DNA of 64,000 nt from Taeniopygia guttata (GCF_048771995.1 NC_133043.1:8140501-8204500); one strand, 5' to 3'; counted from the stretch's first letter, positions 1 through 16,685 are shown. Translations and numbers: made by a program. The notes: a model not told the origin generated them from the sequence alone.

Positions 1-620
1 GTGGGGATGTGTTCAGCCTCCAGTAGTGAGAGGGAAGAGAGGATTTTATGTAAGAGCTTATTCAGCAGCTTGGGTGAGGCTCCATTGTCCCAGCTGAATT
101 TTAAGCAGTAGCCACATATAACAGCTAAAGCAGCCTAGCAAGGCTCTTTTGGCAAGTATTGCATGCCATGGGAGAGGAGAGCTGCTGTGGGAATGTGTTC
201 CTGGTTCCAGCATTGTCTCTGTAGAAGGACAGAGTGTGGAGGCAGCCAAACCAGGGTTCTGTGCCAGCACAGTTGCTGGTGCAGAAGCAGGACCAGAAAT
301 ACCAACTCCTCACGTGATACCAAATACCTTCTGAGCTCTGTGTTCTGAAACCCTGGGGCATCCAGGTAGCTGTGGGGCACCTGCCTGCACTCCAGGGCTG
401 GATCCCAGACACTGGAAGGACTGCAGCCCATCTAGAACTTGCCCTAGTTTTACCCCCCCAGTGCCATAGTTGGAAAAGTGGAGGATTGGACTGTGTGGTT
501 TCATAATCTGTGCCAGTATAGATGGAATGGGTTTAAACAGCCCAACCAATTCCAAATGGAAACTGCTTTCTCTAAAACTGTGCTTCAGCCTAAGTCTCGT
601 GTAACTCTGCTCTCCTTTAG
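1..620 (+). other. UBE2O: UBE2O intron, 3' part
   Basis: Sequence upstream of the first exon in the window. I looked for the preceding exon of UBE2O and did not find one; no repeat family is recognisable. Confidence 0.7.
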
Positions 621-5809
<5,189 letters not shown>

Positions 5810-8340
5810 ACCATCAGGTTAGGGACAGGCAGGTGCAGGGGAGAAGGGAAAGCAGCAGAAAGTAAATTGGCAAACGCTGTTAATCAATCAACTGGCTTCT
5901 CCTTCCAGCTTTTCTTCCTCAGCTTGGTTTGTTCCAAAGAAGGTGGTAGGCCTGACTGCTCCTCTGAGGAAAGGTTGTTTAAGCATGAATAACTCTTTGT
6001 CCCCAACCCCTCTTCCTTCCCCCTGTCCCATGTACATGCTCTTCTTGCAAGTTTGACCCTGCAATGGTAAGATTTGAGACCTGCACAGAAGCAGTCTTGC
6101 AGCCACTTTCCCTCTGCACTTTCATCTTGGGGCACCTTTTCACACAAGGACTCTTCCCACCCAGCACTACACCCAGCAGTTTGTTCTGGTGGGGTTCCAG
6201 CCAGGAGAAGGGATTGCTGTAGTTTCTGGAAATGAAGGGCAATGTCCTCCCAGTCTTTTATTTTTCTTGGCATTCCCATGGGTTCTATGAAGTCTACCCC
6301 AGCTTATCTGTACTTAGACATTGGATTGTGTTTGCATTGGAGTTGTCTGCACCATATGGAGTTGCTCTAGTCTTAGTTGTTCACCCATAGCTACGAGGTT
6401 CTTCCAGTTGGGATTGGTAGGCAGGGCCAGAGCCCTGCACTGGCACTTGTGCTGCCCTGGGAGTGCTGCAGACTTTCCATCCAGTTCTGCAGCTTCCAGG
6501 TCAGTCTCCTGGAGGCAGGTCTAGCCATCCCCACTTCTTTTTCTCCAGAGTGAGGCAAACTTCCCTTTCCCCACCATGCATGCCTGTCTTCTAGAAGTAC
6601 ATGGGATTCAGGGTCCTGTCCTTGTTTACTTGCTTAGGTATCTTTTGTTCCGAGCCATCCTGGCTGTCACACAGCACTACACCCACCCTGGATCCCAGCG
6701 AGTGATCCTGGGCCCATTGCAGCTCAGGATGAGCCTGGTGTGGCTGCTGCTCCCTCATCCAGCTGTACACGGCTGTGAGGAGCTGTGGGAGCCAGGGTCA
6801 CCCCAGGGAAGCCGTGTCATGTTGTGGCAGCACCAGTTAGTGCCAGTTCCTGTGCTGTTACACAGTGCTGCTCTGGGAATCCATCCCTGCTCCCTGCCAC
6901 GCTGCTGCTGGACGCTCAGGGCAGCCTGAGCTGTGACCGTGGGCACTTTGAGGCAGTGACTTCCCTGGGCACGTCCCCTCCCTGAGGCCTCTGGTGCTGT
7001 CTGCACACACCTTCACTTGGAGCTGGGCACTCCCACTCCAGCCCTGCCGCTTTGCCCGGTGCTCAGGGGCTGGAGAGGCACCCACGGGGAGCTCAGTCTG
7101 TCAGGGAGAGTCCTTCCAGCGGGGCAGCAGTGCCAGCCTTGCCAGGGAGGAGTTGGGCTGAGCACACGGCTCTGCCAGAGGTAAGGATGGAGCCAAAGCT
7201 CTCCTTTGCTTTTACTCTTGCTCAGTGTGGCTGCAGTTATAAACAGAGAACAGCAGGAGGAAACCAGCACATTGGTGCAGTGATTTTTGCTCCCACCAGC
7301 CCAAATCCAGCCCCCCTCCACCCCCACCCTCCCCAGCTCCCTGTTGTTTCCTATGGCCCCTGATGCTCCTGAGCCAGGGGCTGGCTGCACAAAGCCTTTC
7401 TCATGTCCCCATCCACCATTGGGATTTTGGAAGACACTTTCTTCTCCTGGTGCTCCGGAGGATGCAGGGCTTGGCTGTGCTGAAGAGCTGGGCTGCAGAG
7501 GTGCTGGTGGTGGGCAGGGCAGGCTGGAGCTGTCCCCACGCCACGGGAGTGAATGGATCCCTTTGAGGGCAGCACGGGAGTGCCTCAGGGCTGGGGGCAA
7601 GAGGTGAGGCACTGCTCCAGGCCAGGGAAGAACAGGCAGAGGCTGATTCCAGGCACAACCATGTTTGTGATCCGGACACTGACACCCTCTGTCCCCAGAG
7701 CCCGGCTGTGACTGCTCCATCACCCACAGGACCAGGGATGGAGGGAGGGAGAAACCCACTGGGGATGGAGGAGCTGTCGAGTTCCCCTTTTCCCCTCCTT
7801 TACTCTGCAGCTCTCATCTCACAGGGCAGGCACCACATCCTCCCCTTAGCCCAAAAAGTCTCTGATCCTACAGAAGAGCTTTTGCACAGGCTGGGCTCCC
7901 TCTGAGGAGGGGGATGTTGGCCTGGAATGGGACACTGCTCCCCCGGCACCGCTCACTCTGCAGCTGTCCCAAACCCAAGCGTGCACAGAGGTTTACAAAT
8001 TTTCTAAAGCTTTTGATAATGTGAAGCTCCTGGGTGATGAGGTTGGTGGTGAGCACACTGCAGCTATGTAATTTTTTGTGTATGTATGTAATATTTAAGG
8101 GTAACAAAATTTAAAAGGCTAAAACCTTAAAAAAAAATCTAAAAACACACAAAAAAAGCCAAAGCATGATGCATATTGTTAGCCTTAAAACTGGCTACAC
8201 GACTGTGTGATGTACAAATGAGAGCAGCCTGTAACTGTTTTAAGTGCTGGGGACGGGGAAGAAGCATTACAAAATCAGTTTGTAGCCTTGATTCTGTACA
8301 GTATTTAATGAATAAAAAACAAACCTGACTATTGAGGCCA
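5810..8340 (+). other. UBE2O: UBE2O 3' UTR (probable)
   Basis: No coding exon follows the stop. The first convincing poly(A) signal is AATAAA at 8311-8316, in an AT-rich, 3'-UTR-like stretch from about 8000. Further candidates are ATTAAA 8418-8423 and AATAAA 8478-8483, so the true end could lie 100-200 bases later. A 2.5 kb UTR is an inference; a shorter form ending before 8 kb cannot be excluded. Confidence 0.55.
8311..8316 (+). terminator. UBE2O: Poly(A) signal, UBE2O candidate
   Basis: AATAAA in an AT-rich 3'-UTR-like context, with GTGT-rich sequence about 40 bases downstream. It is the first canonical signal after the stop codon apart from the one overlapping the stop itself. Confidence 0.5.
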
Positions 8341-8489
8341 TGCTTAGAGGTGTGTCGTTCACGTGCAGATGTGGATGCTTGGTTGCTTATGATATATGTA
8401 TAAAGTGCTGTGTGACCATTAAAACTTTTTTTACCTGCAGAATTTTTTTTTTTTTTTTGTTTGGCTAACCAAGGTGTAATAAAGGAGGG

Positions 8490-9700
8490 AAGATGACTTG
8501 CCATTAAATTTTGCCTCTGTGAGTAGATCTGTGAGTTGTCTCTTTCTTTCCCCCTGCCACTCTTTGGCACTTCCCCCTCTTCTGCCAGCCTGGGGCTGGA
8601 CAGGGTCCCGCAACGGAGGGATCCAGGCGGGTCTGGCAGGGAGGAGCTGCCTCTGTTCTTTCTCTGAGCTGTTCCCCAAGACCCTGATGTGCAGAGGAGC
8701 ATCTTCCAGGCTGGCTGGCAGTTTTTATTTTCTGTGCTCCTTGCTGGTGCTCGCGGGTGGCTCAGTGCACGCCCAGCACAGCTTTTGGCCCCAGTGCTTG
8801 TGGCCAGACTCAGGCAAAAAAATAAAAAATCCTTTTGGAGCCCCCCCAGCCTGGGGGCTCCTGTGAGCCTCCAGCAGCTCAGCAGAGTTAGAGAGTTATT
8901 GCTCAGCCTGTTTTTACACCTGGCGCGATGCCGCGGGGGAAATAACTTTATTTTGGGAGGTGGTTCCCAGCTGCTGCCTGCCCTGCTGGCTCAGGAACAG
9001 GGCTCCTCTCCATCAGCAACTGAGGCCATGGGAGGAGGACAATCGTGCTCTTCTTTCCCGGATCTGCCATCCTAATTGCACAGTTTGCAGTTGAATAAAT
9101 GCAAATAGCCACCACTGTTTACTCTTCTGCTTTGTACTTGAGCGCTGAAAATGAGGTTTAATTACTGCAATTTTATATCAAAGAGGCTCAGTAATTCCCC
9201 CCAGGCAAGTCCCAGGCCAGGGACCTGTAGCAGGGCTCCAGCTGGCCCGGGCAGCCCGAGAAAAGGGAGGCAAGGGTCCCCCAAAAGGCCCCTGCTGCAG
9301 GCAGAAAGCCAAACCCCTCAGCTCCAACGACCCCTCCTTGAACCTCTTCCATGAATCCTTCCCTGCTGTCGCTCAGAGGCACCGAACTTTCCCCAGGATG
9401 TCCCCAAGTGTCACTGCAGGGCTGAGCTCCCTGGATACGAGCTCAGCATGAGGCTGAGCAGGGAGGCATCGCTGCACCCCAAAAACGGGGCTGGGTGGTG
9501 GCAGCAATGCCCGGTGTCCTGCATCCTCAACACCTCCCTTGGGAGCATCTCCGGGGCCCCTCGCTCCGTGCTGCTCCCGTCAGGATGTCCGGGAGCAAAG
9601 GGCTGCGGTGCTGAGCTAAACCTATCCCACCTTCAGCACACCCTGGGTGAGCCCAACCCCTGACAGCAGCCACAGCAGCCGTGAGATCGGATTCAAAACC
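8490..9700. other. Gap between the UBE2O and SPHK1 3' ends
   Basis: About 1.2 kb between two convergent genes. It contains AATAAA hexamers at 8821-8826 and 9094-9099 and a T-run before 8460, but no exon, RNA gene or repeat I can name. Confidence 0.6.
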
Positions 9701-9760
9701 CAGGAAGGATTTTTTGGGTTTTTTTTTTTGTTTTTTTTTTTTTTTTGCAAACGCTAGATA

Positions 9761-10222
9761 TTTATTTTGCATTTCTCACAAGAATAAACTCCGCTTCTAC
9801 AGGAAGCTTTGGGGTAGAAACATTCTTTAAAAAGTCGGTTTATTGTATTAGATCTATTGGTCCTGACCCTCCCTGGGGGGGTGGCACAGCAATGCCACCG
9901 TGTGTGCGTCCGAGCCGGGGAGGGGACGGGGCTGTGCCGGCGCAGCCGCCTGGGGGCCGGGACCTCGTACCAGGATAAAACACGCTGGCATCTCGCCGGC
10001 ACCGAGTACCTGATGGGGCTTGTGGCTCATTTTTGGAACAACACTGGGAGCTGTCCCAAGGGGGTAAAGCTAAGCGTGGGGGCAAGCGAGGGGATGAGCC
10101 CCACGCCCCCCCAAGACCTATTGCTGTGGAAGGAGGGGGTTCCTGAGTGGGAGGAAGGCTCTGCCACCCTGGCGCCGGGCCGTGCCGGCAGCTCAGCGCT
10201 GCAGGGAGGGCGAACGGGGAGC
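9761..10222 (-). other. SPHK1: SPHK1 3' UTR (probable)
   Basis: Minus-strand AATAAA signals lie at 9844-9839 and 9766-9761, about 380 and 460 bases after the stop. The second is followed 14 bases later by a genomic A-tract (16 A, one C, 11 A; 9746-9719). Confidence 0.6.
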
Positions 10223-10997
10223 TCAGGAGCCGCTGAGGACGCGGCAGAGGCGGGCATGGACCTGGCCCTGCACGGGCTCGCAGGCCAGCGCCTCCCCATC
10301 CACCGTCATGATGCCCGCGGCCACGCGCGGCTCCAGGCGGAACGCCCGCACCGGGACGTAGGACAGGTGGGGACAGTTCAAGTCCAGGTGGGTCCCCCTG
10401 GACATGGCCAGGAAGAGCTTCAGCAGCGTCACGCGGCTGATGCCGGCCTTCATGTAGAAGAGGTGGATGCAGCCGTCGTGCAGCCGGGCCGCCGGTGCCA
10501 TCAGCAGGTTGGTGCCCAGGTGGGACTGGTAGATGGCGTAGACCAGGACGAACTCCTCCTCGGGGACCACGGTCCAGTGCGGCGGCACGGGCTGGCCCAG
10601 CGGCACCAGCAGCGAGTCGGGGGGCGGCGAGCCGGGCGCCTCGGTGCCCGCGGGCTCAGGGACGCGGCCGTTGGTGACGGGCGCGGGGACGTCCCTCGGG
10701 GCCGGGGCACTGTCCTGCTCCGCAGCCACGGGCAGGTAGGACAGGCGGCCCTGGTACACCCGGAGCTTGGCCAGGCACTGCAGCGTGCCCAGGGTGAAGC
10801 GGGCGCTGCCCAGCCAGCGGTACTTCTCGCTGTCGATGTCCACGTCCGAGATGAAGCCCCAGCCAAAGCCCAGGAAGGAGAAGAAGCGCTTGCCCGAGGC
10901 CGTGCTCAGCGACACCAGGTCCATCTGCGTGTACAGCCCCTTGCACAGGATGAAGGTGCAGTTCGTCAGCAGCTTTTTCTTGGCAACGTGGTCGTAG
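10223..10997 (-). CDS. SPHK1: SPHK1 last coding exon
   Basis: Begins YDHVAKKKLLTNCTFILCKG after a CCCTCACAG acceptor. It holds the substrate-binding segment, the Pro-rich linker (about 10590-10720) and the C-terminal VDGEALACEPVQGQVHARLC, ending in TGA at 10225-10223. Confidence 0.95.
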
Positions 10998-13900
10998 CTG
11001 TGAGGGGTGGAGAGGGTGAGTTTGGAGCTCAGGAACTCTCCTGCTGCCCCAGCATCCACCTGCAGACCTCACCCTTGTGTCATGGCTGGGCCATGTCCCT
11101 GCTGGGTGACAGTGTCCCTCAGGAACAGCTGCTGGGAGTAGTTTTGCTGGGGATGGGAGGGATAAACCAGCTGCTGAAAGAGGGAACTGAGCCAGGGCAA
11201 CCCTGGTCCCCCACACCTTGGGATTGGCTGTGCCTGGGATGGGTCCTTTGGGTTAAAGCTTTACCAGTCTCTGAGCCCAGAGAAAGGGAGTGGGGAGAGC
11301 AGGACAGACAGGGATTAATGCCTTGCTCCCAGCTGGGGCTCTGCTGCACAAGCATGCGGGGAATGAGGACCCTGCCAGGCATCCCTGGGCATCCCAGCAC
11401 CTCTCCCTGGGCTGCAGCCCCACACAGCCTTTCTCTTCCCTCCTCCCTGCAGGAGGGCAGTGGGTGCCCACAGGGCTGGGACTCACCCTGCATAGTAGTT
11501 GATAGAGGCAGCCAGGGCGTTCCCAGAGCCTCCTGGCAGGATGCACAGCGGCTTCTTCATGGCCTCCTTCCAGTCCGGACGCTCCATCAGCCCGTTCACC
11601 ACCTGTGGGGATGAAGGAGCCTGTGGTACCCAAGGAACTGCCCCTGCCCAGCCTGGGGGGAGCAGAGCCACGGTGCCCCTGCCCAGGGCAGGACAGAGGT
11701 GATGGCTGCTTTGCTCCAAGCTTGGTGCCTTTGTGACTCAGAGTTGGCTGCTGCCCCAGGCACCCCAGCTCTGCCCAGCCCCGAGGTGCCCTCACCTCGA
11801 ACAGCAGCCCGTCCCCAGACACGACCACCAACGTGTCCCACTGCGACAGGTCCTCATCTCGCACCTTCTCGTGCGCATGGTGGGGTCTTTCTGTTGGGGA
11901 GAGTGGAGAGATTTGGAGCATCACCCTCCATCCCTCTGCCCTTCCTGCTGCCACCCCCCAGACAGCGACCCCAGCCCCAGATGGTGACCCCAGCCCCAGA
12001 TGGTGACCCCAGCCAGGGATGCAGGAGGCAAGGCAGTCACTCCTCCAGTGCAGCATCCTGCAGGACCCAGAGCAGTGCTGATGCAGAGTCAGAGGCCCTT
12101 GGAGGAGCCTGTCCCATGTGGCAGGGCCCAGGCAGGATCACAGGGAAGGGAGAAGGAACAAGAGGAGCAAGAGTTGCTCATGGACTCACCGGTGATGAAG
12201 ACAGTGGTGGCAATGTCAGCCTCAGCCAGCATGGGCTGCACCACCGCCTGGAAGTCATCGAGGGCACGGCCAGAGCCGCTCTGTGGGTTCAGCAGCACCA
12301 GCGCGTGGCAGGGCCGGGGCAGCACCCCATAGCTGTCACCTGGGGGGCACAGGGGGCTCAGGGCGCCAGGTCATGGCCCTGCCCTGGGAGGGCTTTGCCA
12401 GCCAGGGCAGCATTTGCCAAAACCAAAAGGGGAACTGGCCCTCCCCCATTCTCCCCCCCTCCCTGGGCTGAATCTCTACCCAGAGGCAACAGGGGTGAGC
12501 AGGGATGGAGGGTCCCTGCTGGGAATGCTGGGGAGGTGGCACAGACAGGACACAGGGGCCTGCAGGGACTCATGTGAGCTCCCCGGCAATCAGCAGAGAT
12601 GTTCACACCCAGCATGGAGCCCTGCAGCGCTCCAGCCATAGCAGAGTGGGGGGATGAGAACCCCAGGTCCCAGTTCCCCGCATCCACCCAGATGGAGCGG
12701 GGCCAGGACAGACAGTTGTGCTGGCAGACAGATGGAGGCTCCTGCTTCCCCTGCTCCCCACGGGGCTCAGGTTTCGCCTGCCAGGGCCTCGGCCCGGCTG
12801 TAATTACAAGCCTGGCAGGGGTCCCATCCCTCTGCCTCCCCAGTTGCTTCCAGTCTCTCCTTTTCCAAGCCCCGTGGTCCCTGTGCAGGGGGACAGGGGG
12901 AAGCCACTGAGCTGCCCTGTGAGGGAGGCATGAGGAGGAGGAGGAGGAGGGCTGGAACCCCCGGTGCTGCTGGGCACCCCAAGCCCTGAAGTGAGGAAGG
13001 GCAGCAGCCTCAGGCTCCCCCAGCGCCTCTGCAGTGAGGAGCCAATCTGGGGATTGCTGGGGATGTCCCCAGCAGCTCTGTGCCCCCTGAGCTGTGCCCT
13101 GGGCTGGGGACATGTGGGTGCCCAGCCCAGCACATGGGCCCAGCAGCTGCTGACTCAGCAGGACGAGGTGCTGAGTCAGGACAGCAGAGGCCTCCCCCAG
13201 CACCATCCTGGGCTGGGAACCCCCTCCCAGCCCCCGAGCACTGGGGTACCCCCACCTCATCTGCACACGTGCAGCCATTTGAGCTGTTTGAACACACGAG
13301 CTGGGGTTCTGCAGCTAAAGCCTCCTACACCCACACTGGGGACATGCCATGGAGGACACCACATGTGCCACCTCCCCTGGGGGACATCCAGCATCACACC
13401 AGTCATGGCCATGAGCTCCACAAGCTGCCTGGAGAGAGGTGGGACTGGAGCATCCCATCTCCATGCCAGTTTCAGCCCTGGGAGCACACAGAGCTCTGCT
13501 GACTCCATCACCACCAGCATTATTTCCTGGCCCCATGGATCATCCATGCTGTCACCCTCCAGGACACCTCACCAGCTGCTTGGGACCTGTCACCAAGTCC
13601 CCAACAAAGATCTGCCTGTGACAGTCCCAGGGCTGAGCCTGGCCCTGGCTGCTTGCTCCAGGCACTGGCTCCAAGCTGCTTCTCCCACTGCTGCCCAGGG
13701 CCAGTGGCTCCCCCCACCACCCTCCCCAGCCCCTTATCAGTGGGCTCCAGACACAAAGGGACAGCTGCCCTCGGGGAAAGCAGTGAAGCACCCAGAGCAG
13801 AGGCCACTCCACTTTGGGTCAGGGACAACAAAAAGCAGCCCAGGGCTGGGCTGACCCTGCTCCGAGTCCTGCAGAGCTCCCCTGATCCCCCAGGCACTAA

Positions 13901-16685
13901 ATCCCCTGCAAGAAAACACACACAAGCACCCACACAGGGTATGAACCCAAACCCAGATGCCTTCTCTCTGGGGGGCTTTTCTGTCTCTTTCCTCCCTAAA
14001 GCCCTGGATATTGAAAAGCAAAAGCCAAAGACACTTCAAAAGCCTAAATGGAGTTTTTAACCCTGCAGTGTTAATCAAGCACGTCGTTTCTCACACACAC
14101 ACAGAGCTGCAGCTGAGTCTTGCCCAAAAATCCTGCCCCGACCTGTGGGTGCTGCCCTGTGGCCTCCTCTGGGCAGCAGGGAAAGGCTGGGACCCCGAGG
14201 ATCAGCTCCTTGGCTGGAGGGGGAAAACAAACCCTGCTCAGGGCACAGAGGGATGCCACGACTCCCAAGGGACAGATTGCTGGTACCAGGCTGTAAGTAG
14301 TGACAGGAGTGATCCCAGTGTGGGACTGGCGACACCAGCAGCACCAGGCTCAGCCCTATGGTGGAACTGGAGGGTGCTGGATCAGAGCTGGAGCCCAGCA
14401 ATGGTGATGCACAGGCAGACAGATTCCAGCAGCATCCTGACCCATCCAACTCTTCCTGTTGCACAACACCGGCCAGTCCCTGGCATCCCAGCAAGCTTCC
14501 ACTTCCCAGCACAGTGTGGTAGCTTTCAGCCTCAAATGCTGAGCAGAGCAGAATCTGAGTCAGCAGGAGGAAGGGGCTCCAACTGCTGCCACAAACTCTG
14601 CTCCACTCCCGCTGCCCACATCCTCCCATGTGATGTGTCCTGGCTGTGCCCAGGCTGTGCCCACAGTGCCACAGCTCCGCTGTCGGCAGCCCAAGCCACT
14701 CCACTGCATCCCTGCATCCTTCTGGGACTCTCTGGGCACAAGGAGCAAGCATGCCAGGGGGAGAGAGGCTGGGGCTGAGCCTCCTGGGGCTGGATTTCTC
14801 TGTCGGGACACAAGCCTGGGGGCAGTTTGTCCCCTCCTGGATAGCTGCAGTTTGGGACACACTGCAGGCAGCCCCAGCTTTGGGGTTATCAGCTGCTGAG
14901 GAACTTTCTGTTTATCCCTTGAGGTGAAACAAGGAGGGGGAATCATCCCTTCATCCCTGCTGCAGCACTCCGCAGGGCTTTTATTCCAGAGGATGCGACA
15001 GCACCAGGATGGGATCGCTGGTGGCTCCCCAGGTCCCCTCCCCATGGGGACAGGGTGACAGGACTCTCTGCACGGACTCACCCGCAGCTTCCCAGCACGG
15101 CCTTATCAGTCCCGCACAGGCCTCTCTGCCGGCACGTGCGAGCGCTGGGTGTGCACCAGGGGCATTTTTAGCTCTGTCCAAAACTGAGGGAGGAGGATTG
15201 CAAATCCCGATGGCCTTCAGCAAGGAAAGTGACTGCAAAATTCTGCACTGCCTTCTCCCATCCTCCTTCCCCCTGCTGCCCACAGGGCCCTGTGTGCAAT
15301 GAGCTGCTCCTGCCCCAGCACCCTCGCACCACCTGCTCACAGGGCGAGGGTTGGAAAGCGTCTGGAGACTTCCAGCTGCAGAGTTCAGGCTGGAAATAGA
15401 GCTGGGGAACTGGTTCTGCCCTCACCCCATTCCACTGGATTTTTTGTAATTCTTTAGGAAGAGAGACAGAAAGTTGTTTTGTAGCTGCAGGTCATGTAAA
15501 AAAAAGAGCTGCATTTTAAAATCCAAGCAAGGAAAAGCTGGGCTAAATGTGATTTGACAGGATCCCTCTAACCGCATGCCTCTTAATTTCCAAGTCTGAT
15601 CAGAGCGACTGGACAGCCAAATAAATGAAGTAGTGCATATAATTGAATCTCTGCTCAGATGTTCAACTATCTGCCAGCACGCCCTGCCCTGCCTGCGGGA
15701 GCTGGGGGATGCGGCCCCCGAGCAGGACCCCCACCCAACTCCAGACCCTAACAGCTCCCGAGGGGAGCTGGATCAGAAACACACAGCCTGCCAGACTGCC
15801 CTGAGATCCCGCTGGACCGCGGGGGTCCTGGGGGGATCTGCCTGTCCCCAAATCCCAAGTGATGGATGGGACCTGCTGGGGACAGTGCCTGGCTCCCGTC
15901 CTGCCTGCGTCAGCAATGATTACTTTTTTTTTCCTTGGATCATGCTGCCCTTTGGAGCTTTGGAGTTATCGAACGGGAGCAATGGGGATGGGGGGGCCCC
16001 CAGACAGGGCTTGGTTGTTTCTGTCTCCTTTCAGTGGTCACAGTGTGACCACTGAAAGGAGACAGAAACAACCAAGCCCTGTCTGGGGCCGCGAGCGGGG
16101 ATGTCCCTGTCCCCCCAGCCTCGGGGAACGTGCGAGTGTCCGAGTGACCCCACGGTGTCGCGGGTCACCCCCGGTCTGTGTGTCCCCCCCACCCTCCCGT
16201 GCCCCCGGAACGGGGTCGGGGTCGCGGCCGGGCCCCACGGGCGGGGCGGGGGGAGCTCGGCACTCACCGTCCTGCGCGGGCACGGCGGGCACGGCGAGCT
16301 CACGGATGCGGCGGCTCCAGGCCTGGGCGATGCGCAGGTTGCCCTCAGCGTCGGGAGCCCGGGAGACGCGGAAGGTCCGCTCCAGGCGCTGGCGGGCGGG
16401 CGGGCCCCAGCGCGGCCCCCTCAGCGGGTAACACACCAGCGAGAAGCAGGCGGCGGCCGCGGCCGCGGGGAAGGCGGCCGAGCCCACACAGTCGGCCAGG
16501 CGGAGCGAGGCGTCGGCACCGGCCGAGCCGCCCGGGCAGCCGCCGGCACGCCGCACCTGCAGCTCCCGGGCCGTCAGCCACAGCGAGCAGGCGGCGGCAC
16601 CGGGGGCCGGCCCCGCGCCGAAGATGCCTTGGAGCAGCACCGGGCCCCCGCCGGGCTCCGGGGGAGCGCGGCGGCCGGCGGCCAT
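10223..16685 (-). CDS. SPHK1: SPHK1, sphingosine kinase 1 with an SPHK2-like N-terminal domain
   Basis: Five minus-strand exons join in phase: 16685-16268, 12339-12190, 11890-11796, 11602-11487 and 10997-10223 (stop 10225-10223), 517 residues from the ATG at 16685. The enzyme phosphorylates sphingosine to sphingosine-1-phosphate using ATP. Visible diacylglycerol-kinase-type motifs: LVLLNPQSGSGRAL (nucleotide loop, GGKGK in human), VVVSGDGLLFEVVNG (catalytic SGDG), LPGGSGNALAAS, GWGFISDVDIDSEKYR (substrate-binding Asp) and IMTVDGEALACEPVQGQVH. The linker before LVPLGQPVPPHWTVV is rich in Pro and carries a Ser-Pro. The protein ends at LSGS and lacks the human C-terminal tail with its PPEE motif. 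An upstream ATG at 16787 is in frame (551 residues) but has a poor context. Synteny between UBE2O and PRPSAP1 identifies it as SPHK1, not SPHK2. Confidence 0.94.
11487..11602 (-). CDS. SPHK1: SPHK1 exon 4
   Basis: 116 bases coding VVNGLMERPDWKEAMKKPLC and then ILPGGSGNALAASINYYA. It ends with GG before GTGAGT, completing Gly with the first base of the last exon. Confidence 0.95.
11796..11890 (-). CDS. SPHK1: SPHK1 exon 3: catalytic SGDG motif
   Basis: 95 bases coding RPHHAHEKVRDEDLSQWD then TLVVVSGDGLLFE. The Asp of SGDG is the expected catalytic base. The acceptor is CCCAACAG and the donor is GTGAGG, in phase 0. Confidence 0.95.
12190..12339 (-). CDS. SPHK1: SPHK1 exon 2: nucleotide-binding loop
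   Basis: Starts after a CCCCAG acceptor, reads GDSYGVLPRPCHALVLLNPQ and continues through SGSGRALDDFQAVVQPMLAEA. It ends in phase 1 with ATC ACC G before GTGAGT, joining the Glu codon of the next exon. Confidence 0.94.
12340..16267 (-). other. SPHK1: SPHK1 intron 1
   Basis: 3.9 kb, GTGAGT to CCCCAG. It contains a short GAG run (12932-12950), a perfect palindrome (15998-16088) and an unusually AT-balanced stretch at about 15430-15670 that may be a conserved non-coding element. Several long open frames here lack splice logic or family resemblance. Confidence 0.8.
15998..16088. repeat. Perfect 45-bp inverted repeat with a 1-bp loop
   Basis: The left arm 15998-16042 is the exact reverse complement of the right arm 16044-16088; the single centre base is G at 16043. 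It starts CCCCAGACAGGGC and is centred on GGTCACAGTGTGACC. Identity of the arms is 45 of 45 by eye. Confidence 0.97.
16268..16685 (-). CDS. SPHK1: SPHK1 first coding exon: PH-like N-terminal domain
   Basis: 139 codons plus one base, ending AQD-G before GTGAGT (16267-16262). The landmarks VLLQGIFGAG, LWLTARELQVRR, LRLADCVGS, ACFSLVCYP, LERTFRV and NLRIAQAWSRRI line up in order with the N-terminal domain I remember from SPHK2 (LLHGEFGS, LTSQALHIQRL, LAEVSGC, AYFCIYTYP, TRTFRAD, AEAQRWATAL). Human SPHK1 lacks this domain. The exon is extremely GC-rich, inside a CpG island. The ATG at 16685 has G at +4 and lies downstream of a TATA-like stretch at about 16785-16797, which would put the upstream ATG (16787) outside the transcript. 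Confidence 0.85.

Noticed and set aside
9857-11614. 585-codon open frame on the plus strand
   Set aside because: It is antisense to the last two SPHK1 exons; high GC removes stops. Its product is Arg/Gly/Gln-rich with no family resemblance.
12932-12950. Short GAG repeat as a feature of note
   Set aside because: Only six units; ordinary microsatellite seed.
14075-14860. 261-codon minus-strand open frame in SPHK1 intron 1
   Set aside because: No motif, no splice context and no recognisable homologue; expected by chance in GC-rich DNA.
16035-16051. Estrogen-response-element-like GGTCA...TGACC at the palindrome centre
   Set aside because: The half-sites are five bases apart instead of three, and the symmetry is already explained by the 45-base inverted repeat.
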